Shown in pieces: positions 9,011-17,177 of a stretch of DNA of 64,000 bases; within the stretch, counting starts at the first letter, position 1, and each line of letters begins with the position of its first letter. The stretch covers positions 5,296 to 69,295 of the forward strand of contig CAMLLD010000027.1 of the NCBI GenBank assembly GCA_946480785.1, given 5' to 3'. The DNA comes from an uncultured Blastocatellia bacterium (GTDB taxonomy: Bacteria; Acidobacteriota; Blastocatellia; Pyrinomonadales; Pyrinomonadaceae). The position numbers were made by a program, and so were the translations under genes. Under the pieces are notes generated by a model that saw nothing but the letters and a program-made list of their open reading frames with translations, made no database searches and was not told the DNA's origin.

Positions 9011-10603
9011 ATGAAGCGTAGAGACTTTCTGCACACCAGCGCGGCAGCGAGTGTGCTGGCAATTGCCAGGCCCACGTCTGCCCTGACGCCGCCAGCCTTC
9101 GAGCTCGATGAGCTGACGATCACCGAGCTGCAACAGGGACTGCAATCAGGCAAGTATTCGTCTCGCTCGCTGGTCGAGAAGTACAGTAATCGGATCAATG
9201 ACATCGATCGTCGTGGCCCAACACTGCGTTCAGTGATCGAGCTCAACCCCGATGCTGAGTCGATCGCCGCGGCGCTCGATCGCGAGCGCAAGGAACGCGG
9301 CGCGCGTGGTCCACTGCACGGCATTCCGATCCTGATCAAAGACAACATCGACACGCACGATCGCATGATGACCACCGCGGGCTCGCTCGCTTTGGAAGGC
9401 GCGAAACCGTTGCAGGACGCATCTGTCGCAAAGAAACTGCGCGATGCGGGCGCGGTGATTCTCGGCAAGACGAATCTCAGCGAGTGGGCCAACTTCCGTT
9501 CGTCGAAATCGTCGAGCGGTTGGAGCGGCCGCGGCGGACAAACGAAGAATCCGTACGCGCTCGATCGAAATCCGTGCGGGTCGAGCTCGGGATCGGGTGC
9601 GGCGGCAGCGGCGAACCTTTGCGCGGCAGCGATCGGCACCGAAACCGATGGTTCTGTTGTTTGTCCTTCCTCAGCGAATTCTCTGGTTGGGATCAAGCCG
9701 ACAGTCGGGCTTGTGAGTCGCGCGGGGATCATTCCGATCTCGCATAGCCAGGACACGGCTGGACCGATGGCGCGCACGGTTACAGATGCCGCGATACTGC
9801 TCGGCGCTTTGACGGGTGAAGACGCGCGCGATCCGATGACGAGAGAAAGCCGCGGCAAAGCAGCCACTGATTATACGAAGTTTCTCGACCGGGACGGTTT
9901 GCGCGGAATGCGCATCGGCGTCGCGCGCAAACACTTTGGTTTCAGTGACCGCGTTGACAAGCTCATGGACGATCACATCGCGGCGATGAAGCGTCTCGGC
10001 GCGGTGTTTATCGATCCGGCTGACATTCCGACGACGGGCAAGTTCGACGCCTCGGAGTTTGACGTTTTGTTGTATGAGTTCAAGGCCGACTTGAATACCT
10101 ATCTCGCTGGACTTGGACCATCCGCGCCGATGCGTTCGCTGCAGGACGTGATCGCCTTCAACGAGCGCAATCGCGATCGCGAGATGCCCTACTTCGGTCA
10201 GGACATCATGGAGAAAGCGCAGGCGAAAGGACCACTCACGAGCAAGGCGTACATCGCGGCGCTGAACAAGAACCATCTGCTGTCGCGCACGCAGGGCATC
10301 GACTTCATCATGCGCAAGCACCAGCTCGACGCGTTGATGGCACCGACTGGTGGACCACCGTGGCCCACCGACTGGCTCAACGGCGATCACTTCACAGGCG
10401 GTTATTCAACGACGTCGGCGGTCGCTGGTTATCCACACGTCACCGTGCCGGCAGGTTATGTTTTCGGTATGCCGGTTGGGCTTTCGTTCTTCGGCGGCGC
10501 GTACAGCGAAGGAAAGTTGATCAAGATGGCTTACGCTTTCGAACAGGCGACGAAAGCGCGGCGCACGCCGAAGTTTTTACCGTCCGTGGATTTTTCCTCA
10601 TGA
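9011..10603 (+). CDS. Amidase signature family hydrolase with Tat-type leader
   Basis: 530 residues. The N-terminus MKRRDFLHTSAAASVLA carries the twin-arginine motif RRDFL, followed by a hydrophobic stretch, so export of the folded enzyme by Tat is expected. The amidase signature is complete. The catalytic lysine is in ILIKDNIDT, the Gly/Ser-rich block is CGSSSGSGAAAAAN, and the cis-serine/nucleophile region is IGTETDGSVVCPSSANSLVGIKP. Family members hydrolyse amides with a Ser-cisSer-Lys triad; the substrate cannot be told from sequence. Domain order resembles plant and bacterial amidases rather than GatA, which would not carry a Tat leader. The stop codon overlaps the next start (ATGA), so translation is probably coupled. 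Confidence 0.9.
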   Translation: MKRRDFLHTSAAASVLAIARPTSALTPPAFELDELTITELQQGLQSGKYSSRSLVEKYSNRINDIDRRGPTLRSVIELNPDAESIAAALDRERKERGARGPLHGIPILIKDNIDTHDRMMTTAGSLALEGAKPLQDASVAKKLRDAGAVILGKTNLSEWANFRSSKSSSGWSGRGGQTKNPYALDRNPCGSSSGSGAAAAANLCAAAIGTETDGSVVCPSSANSLVGIKPTVGLVSRAGIIPISHSQDTAGPMARTVTDAAILLGALTGEDARDPMTRESRGKAATDYTKFLDRDGLRGMRIGVARKHFGFSDRVDKLMDDHIAAMKRLGAVFIDPADIPTTGKFDASEFDVLLYEFKADLNTYLAGLGPSAPMRSLQDVIAFNERNRDREMPYFGQDIMEKAQAKGPLTSKAYIAALNKNHLLSRTQGIDFIMRKHQLDALMAPTGGPPWPTDWLNGDHFTGGYSTTSAVAGYPHVTVPAGYVFGMPVGLSFFGGAYSEGKLIKMAYAFEQATKARRTPKFLPSVDFSS

Positions 10604-11214
10604 CAAAGAAGACTGTGTACAGCGTTCATCCCGGTGTGTTGATGACGCAGAAGTGGATCTCCGAGCTGAAAAGGAAGAGCGGCCGTTCGCTCGAAGAGTG
10701 GCTCAAGCTCATCAAGAAAGAAGGTCCGGCGGAAGAGAAGGAACGCCGTGACTGGCTCCGCGAGAAGCACGGTCAGAACACGATGACGGCGACGTGGCTG
10801 GCTGAACGTTCGGTCGGTAAAGGCGCGGAGATGGAGGATCCGGATCTCTATCTCGCAGCGGCGGAACGCGACGTCGATAAGATGTTCTCCGGCGGCAAGG
10901 CGCACCTGCGTCCTGTTTATGACGCGTTGTTGAAAGTGGGGTTGAAAGTAGGCAGAGAGGCGAAGGCGTGTCCGTGTACCACCATCGTGCCGCTATATCG
11001 CAATCACGTGTTTGCGCAAATCAAGCCGGCGACGCAAACGCGCATCGATATGGGCTTCGCGCTCGGCGACATGAAACCGACCGGGCGGTTGATCGACACC
11101 GGCGGCTTTGCCAAGAAGGATCGCATCACTCATCGGATAGCTATCTCTTCACTGGACGACATCGACGACGAAGTGAAACACTGGCTCAAGGTCGCATACG
11201 ATCGCGACGCTTAA
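10600..11214 (+). CDS. DUF4287/DUF5655 domain protein
   Basis: 204 residues from ATG 10600, which overlaps the amidase stop by 4 nt. The open frame extends further upstream, but that part lies inside the amidase gene. Residues about 10-65 fit DUF4287 (a W-I-x-x-L-K-x-x-x-G-R-S-L-E-E-W start and a TWLAE end). Residues about 85-200 fit DUF5655 (the PVYDALL, CPCTTIVPLYRNHVFAQIKP and KVAYDRDA regions). The domain pair is common in bacteria, and I know of no assigned biochemical function. No signal peptide is visible, so it is cytosolic. An inner ATG at 10642 is a less likely start. Confidence 0.82.
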   Translation: MTKKTVYSVHPGVLMTQKWISELKRKSGRSLEEWLKLIKKEGPAEEKERRDWLREKHGQNTMTATWLAERSVGKGAEMEDPDLYLAAAERDVDKMFSGGKAHLRPVYDALLKVGLKVGREAKACPCTTIVPLYRNHVFAQIKPATQTRIDMGFALGDMKPTGRLIDTGGFAKKDRITHRIAISSLDDIDDEVKHWLKVAYDRDA

Positions 11215-11235
11215 ATTCGTTTATTCAATTCAACT

Positions 11236-11634
11236 ATGCCAACCTCACCTGGTATCGAACTCGGCAAGTTAGGCGAGCAGTACGCCGCCGCCTATCTCGA
11301 ACAACTCGGCTATCAACTCGTCGCGGCGAACTTCACGCTGCCTGTGGGTCGCAACTTGCGCGGCGCAGTCGTAACCGCCGAGATCGATCTCGTCGCTTAC
11401 GACCACCACACACTCTGCTTTATCGAAGTAAAAACGCGCGCCTCAGACTGGTTCGCACCGCCGCAAGCAAACATCGATCGACGCAAGCAACGCCAACTCG
11501 CCCGCGCCGCTCGTGCCTACCGTGAACTGTTCGCTCTCGAAAACCATCCCTACCGCTTCGATGTGGTCACCGTGCTGTTAAGCGATCCCACATCGCCGCA
11601 CGTCGATCTCCTCCGCAACTACTTCACGCTTTGA
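11236..11634 (+). CDS. yraN: UPF0102/YraN family nuclease-fold protein
   Basis: 132 residues. YraN proteins have a restriction-endonuclease-like PD-(D/E)xK fold and are nearly universal but poorly understood. The motif is present: the early IELGKLGEQYAAAYLEQLGYQ helix, then AEIDLVAYD and CFIEVKTRAS, giving the E-x-D and E-x-K metal and catalytic residues. The chain ends YRFDVVTVLL plus a short tail, as in relatives. It has 13 extra residues (PVGRNLRGAVVTA region) between the first helix and the catalytic strand. It follows the DUF5655 gene by 21 nt and overlaps the convergent peptidase gene by 16 nt. Confidence 0.88.
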   Translation: MPTSPGIELGKLGEQYAAAYLEQLGYQLVAANFTLPVGRNLRGAVVTAEIDLVAYDHHTLCFIEVKTRASDWFAPPQANIDRRKQRQLARAARAYRELFALENHPYRFDVVTVLLSDPTSPHVDLLRNYFTL

Positions 11635-14054
11635 TCCGTCGCGTCTGGTTTAGTACGTGGCGGCGCGTTCTTCACATACTTATCAAACCAACTGATCATC
11701 TCGTAAAGCACGTGCTCGATGCTCTCGCGCCCGGCGTAGCCGTGCGCTTCATGCGGCAACATCACGAGGCGCACCGTCGCGCCGTTTCCCTTCATCGCCT
11801 GGTACATGCGTTCCGACTGAATCGGAAACGTGCCGCTGTTGTCGTCTGCTTCGCCGTGAATCATCAGCAGCGGTTCGTTGATCTTCGACGCATACATGAA
11901 CGGCGACACCTTTAAATAAAGCTCCGGCGCTTCCCAAATCGTGCGGCGCTCGCTCTGAAAACCAAACGGCGTGAGCGTCCGGTTGTACGCGCCGCTGCGC
12001 GCGATACCGGCACGAAACAGATCCGAATGGGCCAGCAGGTTCGCCGTCATGAACGCGCCGTAACTATGACCACCAACACCGACACGATCAGGATCGGTGA
12101 CGCCCATCTCAACCGCTTTGTCGATCGCCGCCTTCGCGCTCATCACGATCTGTTCGATGTAAGTGTTGTTGACAGTTTCGGGCGAACCGACCACCGGCAT
12201 CGTCGCGTTGTCGAGCACCGCGTAACCTTCCAGTAGGAAGAACAGATGTGATGGTCCAACGATCAACGTGGCGCGCTGCGTCGAGCCCGTGATCTGTCCG
12301 GCGGTGTTGGCGTCGTTGAACTCGAGTGGATAAGCCCACACCACGGTTGGGAGTTTGGTTCCCTCTTTGTAGTTCGGCGGCAGGTAGAGTGTGAACGAAC
12401 ACTGCACGCCATCAGCGCGTTTGTAAGTGACCAATTGCTTTTTGATGCCGCGCAACTGTGGCGTCGCATCGGGAAACTTCGTGAGGGCGCGCGCTTGCGT
12501 GTTGTCACCGCTGGCGCGAACAAAATAGTTTGGCGCTTCGGTGGGCGACTCGCGTCGCGTGAGAAACTGTTTAGCGTCATTATCGAGCAACGCGACGAGT
12601 GTTTCATATGCGTTAGCGTCGCTGCGGAAGAGACGCTCCGACTTCAGCGTTTGCAGATTGAAGCGATCGAGGAACGGGCGATCGCCTTCCGGCGATGCAC
12701 CTGCCCCCGCGAGAAAGATCCAGTCGCCGTTCTGCATGATCGCGCGTTGGCCGCTAAGACCGCGCGTGATCGGCGTGCCCGGATCGTTGTAACGATCCTG
12801 TTGGTTGCGGCTCCAGATCAACTTCGGCGAGGCTTCCGGCTTGTCCGGATCGATCGCAAACGTGCGCAGCCAACGCTTGTCGCGATCGTAGTCGGAAACG
12901 AAGAGCAAACCTTTCTCAGTGAAAGCCCCACCGCTGAAGCGTTGCTCGGTTTTGAAGATCTCGACCGGCTGGCTCGTGAACGGCGCTTTGAGCATCAGGA
13001 TCTGATCGCGATACGGCACCTTCTTTTTCGGATCGCCGTTGTCGAGCGCCTTCACCCACACGAGCGTCGCCGGCTCTGTCGGCCGCCACTGCGGCGCACG
13101 TGGACCAGTGATCACGCCGTCAATCGGCACTTGATCGGCGAGTGGCAAACTCGCGAGTTTGTAGACCGGCTTGCCTTTCGTGTCCCACACTTCGAGATCT
13201 TTCGGAAACGCGAAATCCGGGAAGAGATACGAGAACGGCCGGTGCGCGCGCGTGACGAGAAGATAATGACCGTCGGGCGCGACATCGACGTCCTGAAAGA
13301 TCCCCGCCTGACCGATGGGCGTCGTCTTACCCGTCATCGGATCGACGAACGCGAGTTGCGACGTGGCGTAATACTCGAAGAGGTCTTCGTCGTGCGGCGT
13401 CTTCAACATGTCTTCGAACGTTCTGATTGGACCAGGACGGCCCGAGCTCTCCTGCGTGTTTGGTTCGGTCGGCACGACTGGCTCCGCGGGCGCTGGACCA
13501 CGCGCCGGCGGCACGAGTTGGACCAGGAGCGTGCGGTTGTCGGGCATCCACGTGAGCGGGTTGCCGAGCACTGAATTGATCTGCACGCCTTTGACGTTGT
13601 GAATCTTGCCGGTGGCGGCGTCGCCCACCCACAGCTCGACTCGCGTTGGCGTCGTGTTGAGGAAGGCGAAGTGTTTGCCGTCCTCGCTCCAGTCGAGGCC
13701 GCTGATCTTCGCGCCGGGTGGCACGTCAATCTTCACTTCCGCACCGTCGGCGATGCGTTTGAGTGTGAGTCCGACCGCGTACTGCAAACGGTGCGGCGAG
13801 TTTGAGGCTGGATTGATGCGGCGGCCGGCTAGTCGCAACATCGGTTGCGCGAGATCCACGAGAGGCGGATAGCGCAGCGAGGTTGTGAGCAGCATGTTGT
13901 CGCGCGTCGGACTGACGGACGCGCCTGGCGTAACGGGCGCGTTAAGGATGTCGAGCACTTCTTTGGGTGGTTTTTTGTAACCCTGTTGGGCGAAAGCAGT
14001 AAGGGCCAATACAAAGATCACGGCCAGGGCCGGCAGTCGATTCTGAATTTTCAT
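11619..14054 (-). CDS. Secreted S9-family serine peptidase, glutamyl-endopeptidase-like (S9D)
   Basis: 811 residues with a signal peptide (about 1-22, ending AFAQ). An N-terminal beta-propeller-like part (about 60-560) is followed by an alpha/beta-hydrolase domain. The catalytic serine lies in GVGGHSYGAFMTANLLA, the aspartate in LLMIHGEADDNSGTF and the histidine in MLPHEAHGY. The motif block around the serine and the SGAYNRTLTPFGFQSE sequence are typical of the S9D branch, known for cleavage after glutamate. It probably acts in the periplasm on peptides. Start ATG 14054 is preceded by a GGAGGAG-type ribosome site. A divergent promoter lies between it and the tRNA genes. Confidence 0.9.
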   Translation of the reverse strand: MKIQNRLPALAVIFVLALTAFAQQGYKKPPKEVLDILNAPVTPGASVSPTRDNMLLTTSLRYPPLVDLAQPMLRLAGRRINPASNSPHRLQYAVGLTLKRIADGAEVKIDVPPGAKISGLDWSEDGKHFAFLNTTPTRVELWVGDAATGKIHNVKGVQINSVLGNPLTWMPDNRTLLVQLVPPARGPAPAEPVVPTEPNTQESSGRPGPIRTFEDMLKTPHDEDLFEYYATSQLAFVDPMTGKTTPIGQAGIFQDVDVAPDGHYLLVTRAHRPFSYLFPDFAFPKDLEVWDTKGKPVYKLASLPLADQVPIDGVITGPRAPQWRPTEPATLVWVKALDNGDPKKKVPYRDQILMLKAPFTSQPVEIFKTEQRFSGGAFTEKGLLFVSDYDRDKRWLRTFAIDPDKPEASPKLIWSRNQQDRYNDPGTPITRGLSGQRAIMQNGDWIFLAGAGASPEGDRPFLDRFNLQTLKSERLFRSDANAYETLVALLDNDAKQFLTRRESPTEAPNYFVRASGDNTQARALTKFPDATPQLRGIKKQLVTYKRADGVQCSFTLYLPPNYKEGTKLPTVVWAYPLEFNDANTAGQITGSTQRATLIVGPSHLFFLLEGYAVLDNATMPVVGSPETVNNTYIEQIVMSAKAAIDKAVEMGVTDPDRVGVGGHSYGAFMTANLLAHSDLFRAGIARSGAYNRTLTPFGFQSERRTIWEAPELYLKVSPFMYASKINEPLLMIHGEADDNSGTFPIQSERMYQAMKGNGATVRLVMLPHEAHGYAGRESIEHVLYEMISWFDKYVKNAPPRTKPDATDQSVK

Positions 14055-14083
14055 GGTGGACTCCTCCGGAAGTGGCCGGAAAG

Positions 14084-14110
14084 TTATTAGACGCGGGTAC
14101 GCTGTGTCAA
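14084..14110 (-). promoter_or_regulatory. Candidate promoter of the S9 peptidase gene
   Basis: Reverse strand: TTGACA at 14105-14110 and TAATAA at 14084-14089. The spacer is 15 nt; a TAACTT three bases further on gives 18. The -35 is a perfect consensus. It sits back to back with the tRNA promoter. Confidence 0.4.
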
Positions 14111-14135
14111 ACTTATCGGACGGTTTGGGGCTCGC

Positions 14136-14163
14136 TTGACAAGCGGGTTTGAATCGCTAGAAT
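14136..14163 (+). promoter_or_regulatory. Promoter of the tRNA genes
   Basis: TTGACA (14136-14141), a 16-nt spacer and TAGAAT (14158-14163), ending 14 nt before the mature tRNA-Gly. A perfect -35 and a good -10 are as expected for a strong sigma-70 tRNA promoter. Confidence 0.7.
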
Positions 14164-14177
14164 CAACGCTGCTCCAA

Positions 14178-14252
14178 GCGGGAGTAGCTCAGTGGTAGAG
14201 CATCGCCTTGCCAAGGCGAGGGTCGCGAGTTCAAGTCTCGTCTCCCGCTCCA
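14178..14252 (+). tRNA. tRNA-Gly (GCC)
   Basis: A cloverleaf is readable. The acceptor stem is GCGGGAG/CTCCCGC (14178-14184 with 14242-14248). The D-arm AGCTCAGTGGTAGAGC, the anticodon arm TCGCC-TTGCCAA-GGCGA with anticodon GCC, and the T-arm with GTTCAAG follow. The discriminator is T at 14249 and CCA is encoded at 14250-14252. Confidence 0.97.
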
Positions 14253-14266
14253 ATGAAAGAGATTAG

Positions 14267-14326
14267 GCGGGGGGATGGAGAGTGAAAGCCCGAGGGCTTT
14301 CGAGTAAACTTACTTCATCTCCCCGC
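14267..14326 (+). other. Structured spacer between the two tRNA genes
   Basis: A perfect inner stem GAAAGCCC/GGGCTTTC (14284-14291 with 14294-14301, 2-nt loop) is enclosed by an imperfect outer stem. The outer stem has GCGGGG (14267-14272) pairing with CCCCGC (14321-14326), plus further partly paired bases. No run of T follows closely, so a processing structure is at least as likely as a terminator. Confidence 0.45.
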
Positions 14327-14347
14327 TTTCTGCGTTTGACAATCCTC

Positions 14348-14423
<76 letters not shown>

Positions 14424-14535
14424 AACTCACCTGCACTATTAAGACAGATTCTGAAACTTAATGTCTTCCCTATTCAAACGGGATAATTCCACTATTCATG
14501 CCTGTAGTTACCAGCCTCTCAGAATCACTCCAGCT

Positions 14536-14563
14536 TTGGATATTACAACTCTTGTAATATAAT
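14536..14563 (+). promoter_or_regulatory. Promoter with built-in palindromic operator for the HTH/nucleotidyltransferase pair
   Basis: A perfect -10 TATAAT (14558-14563) is preceded by TTGGAT (14536-14541, 16-nt spacer). Between them, and overlapping the -10, lies an exact 8+3+8 inverted repeat, TATTACAA-CTC-TTGTAATA (14541-14559). A dimeric HTH protein bound here would block RNA polymerase, so autoregulation by the following gene is the obvious reading. Transcription would begin near 14570, leaving a leader of only about 9 nt that contains GGAG (14570-14573) before ATG 14579. Confidence 0.65.
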
Positions 14564-14578
14564 TTGCTCGGAGTTGAG

Positions 14579-15271
14579 ATGACAGGAAAGGATCTCAAAT
14601 CAGGTAGAGAACAAAAAGGCTGGACTCAAGAAGAGGCCGCGAAGAGGCTCAGTGTGTCTCAGCCTTACCTTTCTCTTATGGAGAAGGGCGTGCGACGAGT
14701 GCCCGAGAAGTTGGCGCGGAAAGCTGCATCCGCATTTGGCTTGTCGGCGGCATCTCTGCCGCTAAAAACAGGTTGGCACAGCGTTCGACCGAAGGACGCG
14801 AACACTCTCGCTGGGGATCTGGCAGCACTCGGATATCCAGGCTTTGCATATAAAAAATCAAAATGTCAGAAGGAACATCCTGGAGAAGTTTTGCTTTCAG
14901 CTTTGAGTGCCAAATGTCTTGAAAGTCGGGTTGCTGAAGCTTTGCCTTGGCTCTTGTTACAGTATCCGGATTTGGATTGGGATTCACTCGTCAGTGCTGC
15001 CAAGGCAAGGGATCTGCAAAACAGGCTGGGCCTGGTTATCTGCGTGGCGCGTAGAGTTGCTGAGAAACGTGGAGAGAAGAACAAGGTCGAACTTCTTCGA
15101 AAGCAGGAACTGGTGTTGGAACGTTCCCGGTTATTCTTGGAAGATACCTTATGCAATGACTCGCTAACGCAAGCGGAAAAGCGTTGGCTCGAAACAAATC
15201 GACCTGATGAAGCCAAATATTGGAGGGTCTTGACAGATCTTTCGCCTGAACATCTGAGTTATGCCGGCTAA
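14579..15271 (+). CDS. XRE-type helix-turn-helix regulator, likely antitoxin or repressor
   Basis: 230 residues from ATG 14579, with GGAG 5 nt upstream; a TTG at 14564 is the alternative. Residues about 3-60 form an XRE/Cro HTH: LKSGREQKGWTQEEAAKRL, then VSQPYLSLMEKG and a PEKLARKAASAFGL helix. The remaining 170 residues are helical and match no domain I know. The stop overlaps the next start by 11 nt. Base composition is visibly lower in GC than the flanking genes, with more AAA/AAT codons, suggesting horizontal acquisition. The palindrome in its promoter supports an autoregulatory role, as in toxin-antitoxin operons. The exact antitoxin class is not determined. Confidence 0.8.
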   Translation: MTGKDLKSGREQKGWTQEEAAKRLSVSQPYLSLMEKGVRRVPEKLARKAASAFGLSAASLPLKTGWHSVRPKDANTLAGDLAALGYPGFAYKKSKCQKEHPGEVLLSALSAKCLESRVAEALPWLLLQYPDLDWDSLVSAAKARDLQNRLGLVICVARRVAEKRGEKNKVELLRKQELVLERSRLFLEDTLCNDSLTQAEKRWLETNRPDEAKYWRVLTDLSPEHLSYAG

Positions 15272-15821
15272 GTCCCTTCCCGAGCCTTGGAAATCATTCT
15301 TTACGGAGATAGATAATTCTCTTGAAGAAGAACTGGGACTGCATTGTCTAGGCGGATTTGCAATGAAGATGCTTTATGGCCTGGATCGCCCGACCGCGGA
15401 CGTTGATGTTTTGCCGGTCGGATCGAGTGCCGCAATCGACTCGGCGATAGGTTTAGCCGGTGAAGGCTCCGCACTTCACAAGAAATATAAGGTTTACCTC
15501 CAAGTTGTAGGCGTCGCACCAATACCTCTCAATTATGAGGATAGATTGACGGAGATGTTTGCGAAAACCTTCAGTCACCTTCGTCTGTTTGCTCTCGACC
15601 CGTACGACCTGGCGCTTTCGAAAATTGAAAGAAACACACAACGCGACCGAGATGACGTTAAGCACCTTGCCCGGACTGTACCTTTAGATCTCGATGTGCT
15701 GAAAGAACGCTACGAAGAGGAACTGCGACCGGATCTTAGTAATCCCGGACGAGAAGATCTGACTTTGAAGCTCTGGATTGAGGCCATTGAGGAAGAGCGC
15801 CGCAGTGGCTACTCAATCTAA
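15261..15821 (+). CDS. DUF6036/AbiEii-like nucleotidyltransferase, possible toxin
   Basis: 186 residues. The nucleotidyltransferase core is visible: HCLGGFAMKMLYGLDRPTADVDVLPVG gives the G-G and D-x-D metal-binding motifs at about residues 29-55. A second block is DPYDLALSKIERNTQRDRDDVKHL (about 113-136), which has the conserved lysine and aspartates seen in AbiEii/MenT and DUF6036 proteins. Such enzymes include toxins that add nucleotides to tRNA or other targets. Together with the overlapping HTH gene upstream it forms a two-gene unit like type IV or MenAT-type toxin-antitoxin modules. Toxicity itself is inference. Its last 86 nt overlap the opposite-strand secreted-protein gene. Confidence 0.78.
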   Translation: MPAKSLPEPWKSFFTEIDNSLEEELGLHCLGGFAMKMLYGLDRPTADVDVLPVGSSAAIDSAIGLAGEGSALHKKYKVYLQVVGVAPIPLNYEDRLTEMFAKTFSHLRLFALDPYDLALSKIERNTQRDRDDVKHLARTVPLDLDVLKERYEEELRPDLSNPGREDLTLKLWIEAIEEERRSGYSI

Positions 15822-16104
15822 TCAGTTCGTCCAACGCAGAGGCTACTTCATCAGCAACTGGTTTATTACTCACCTGATAGACATTTTTACCGTCCGCGAG
15901 GAAAACCTCCATTACAGTTCCCGCCGGTAATATCGGTGCGGACTCTCCCCTACCGTTTGCTTTGACTCCAACACTGTAAACTGCTTTCGCGTTACCGTGT
16001 TCAGTTTGCGGCGATTTGTTTTGCCCGGATGACGGATTCTCTTGGCCCAACGTAGCGCCGCCCGCTGCACAAAGTGTGAGCGTTAGTAACACTGAACAAG
16101 ACAT
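15736..16104 (-). CDS. Small secreted protein of unknown function, C-terminus doubtful
   Basis: 122 residues from ATG 16104; a TTG four codons upstream is also open. A signal peptide (MSCSVLLTLTLCAAGGATLGQ) is followed by a polar Ser/Gln/Lys linker and then AVYSVGVKANGRGESAPILP and MEVFLADGKNVYQVSNK. The central part looks like a real small beta domain. The last 30 or so residues are antisense to the nucleotidyltransferase gene and look unnatural (Trp/Pro/Arg/Ser-rich). The original 3' end may have been lost when the HTH/nucleotidyltransferase pair arrived next to it. Treat the end point with caution. Confidence 0.5.
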   Translation of the reverse strand: MSCSVLLTLTLCAAGGATLGQENPSSGQNKSPQTEHGNAKAVYSVGVKANGRGESAPILPAGTVMEVFLADGKNVYQVSNKPVADEVASALDELIRLSSHCGALPQWPQSRASKSDLLVRDY

Positions 16105-16228
16105 TTCTCTGGCCAACTCAAGCTACATACTCGCTCGACCTCACCCGCGTCCCGAAAACCTTTAGTTTTACCCTGAACCCATATATCATACGCCGCACCT
16201 GACGCCTCCAACTTACGGAACGGCCCTC

Positions 16229-17119
16229 ATGAGTGATCAGATCTTCGTGCAGATCCCCGCTTACCGCGATCGTGAGTTACTGCCCACCGTCACTAATCTA
16301 TTCGAACAGGCGAGTCAGCCGCGGCGGCTGCGGGTGGTGGTCGCGTGGCAGTATGGTGAGGAGGAGCTGCGACTGGAGAAAGAGCTCAGCCGTTGGCCCA
16401 ACCTCGAGCTGCTCAAGTTTCCCGCAGCTCAAAGCGAGGGTTGCAACTGGGCGCGCCGGATCATGCAGGAACGATGGGACGGGGAACGTTATACCCTCTT
16501 CCTCGATTCGCATCATCGCTTCATTCCGCACTGGGACGACGAAGCAATCGCGATGCTCGAAGCGTTGCGCGCGTCCGGCGTAAACAAACCGATTCTGACG
16601 GGCTACCTCCCGCCTTACGATCCAACACACGATCCCGAAGGACGAGCAAAACACATCTTTTATATTCGTCCGGCGCAACGTCATCGCGGCCTGCTGTTCT
16701 ATCTGGTCGGAGATCCGGTGCCCGCCTGGTCTGAGTTGAACGAGCCGTTGCGGGCGAAATTTGCTTCTTTACATTTTCTGTTTGCCGACGGCGTTATAAA
16801 CGAAGAACTCGCGATGGATCCGTCGATCTATTTCTTCGTCGACGAAATAGCCATCTCGCTGCGGGCATATACATTGGGATACGATCTGTTTCATCCACAT
16901 CGCATTCTCGGCTGGCATCTTTACAACCGCTCCACGCGCGTGACGCACTGGGACAGCAATTCAACCGCGCAGGTGCGGAGCGAGATCACTTACAAACGCA
17001 TTCGCGCTCTGTTCGGCGGCCGTTGGCAAGGTAAATACGGTCTCGGCGGAGTGCGCAGCGCGGCTGATTACGAAGCAGTCATTGGGGAACCATTGATCCT
17101 GAACCAGGCAACAACATAA
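16229..17119 (+). CDS. GT60-type GlcNAc transferase (Skp1 hydroxyproline GlcNAc-transferase-like)
   Basis: 296 residues of the family named Glycosyltransferase (GlcNAc). The N-terminal IFVQIPAYRDRELLPTV is the GT-A start. The diagnostic motif is FLDSHHRFIPHWDD (residues 91-104), where D-S-H replaces the usual D-x-D and is followed by R-F and W-D, as in Dictyostelium Gnt1. The C-terminal half has FFVDEIAISLRAYTLGYDLFHP and GWHLYNR, also family marks. There is no signal peptide, so it should act in the cytosol, as Gnt1 does on hydroxyproline of Skp1. Relatives also modify threonine in mucins. It is the first gene of a three-gene set with a Pro-rich repeat protein and a hydroxylase fusion. Confidence 0.87.
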   Translation: MSDQIFVQIPAYRDRELLPTVTNLFEQASQPRRLRVVVAWQYGEEELRLEKELSRWPNLELLKFPAAQSEGCNWARRIMQERWDGERYTLFLDSHHRFIPHWDDEAIAMLEALRASGVNKPILTGYLPPYDPTHDPEGRAKHIFYIRPAQRHRGLLFYLVGDPVPAWSELNEPLRAKFASLHFLFADGVINEELAMDPSIYFFVDEIAISLRAYTLGYDLFHPHRILGWHLYNRSTRVTHWDSNSTAQVRSEITYKRIRALFGGRWQGKYGLGGVRSAADYEAVIGEPLILNQATT

Positions 17120-17123
17120 CAAG

Positions 17124-17156
17124 CAAGCGAGTTGGGCCAACCAAGGACCTCGCTTG
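17124..17156 (+). other. Inverted repeat between glycosyltransferase and repeat-protein genes
   Basis: CAAGCGAG (17124-17131) and CTCGCTTG (17149-17156) are perfect complements around a 17-nt loop. No T-run follows, so an mRNA-stability hairpin or attenuator within the operon is more likely than a terminator. The AGAGGA ribosome site of the next gene follows. Confidence 0.4.
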
Positions 17157-17177
17157 AATTGAAGAGAGGACCGAGAC

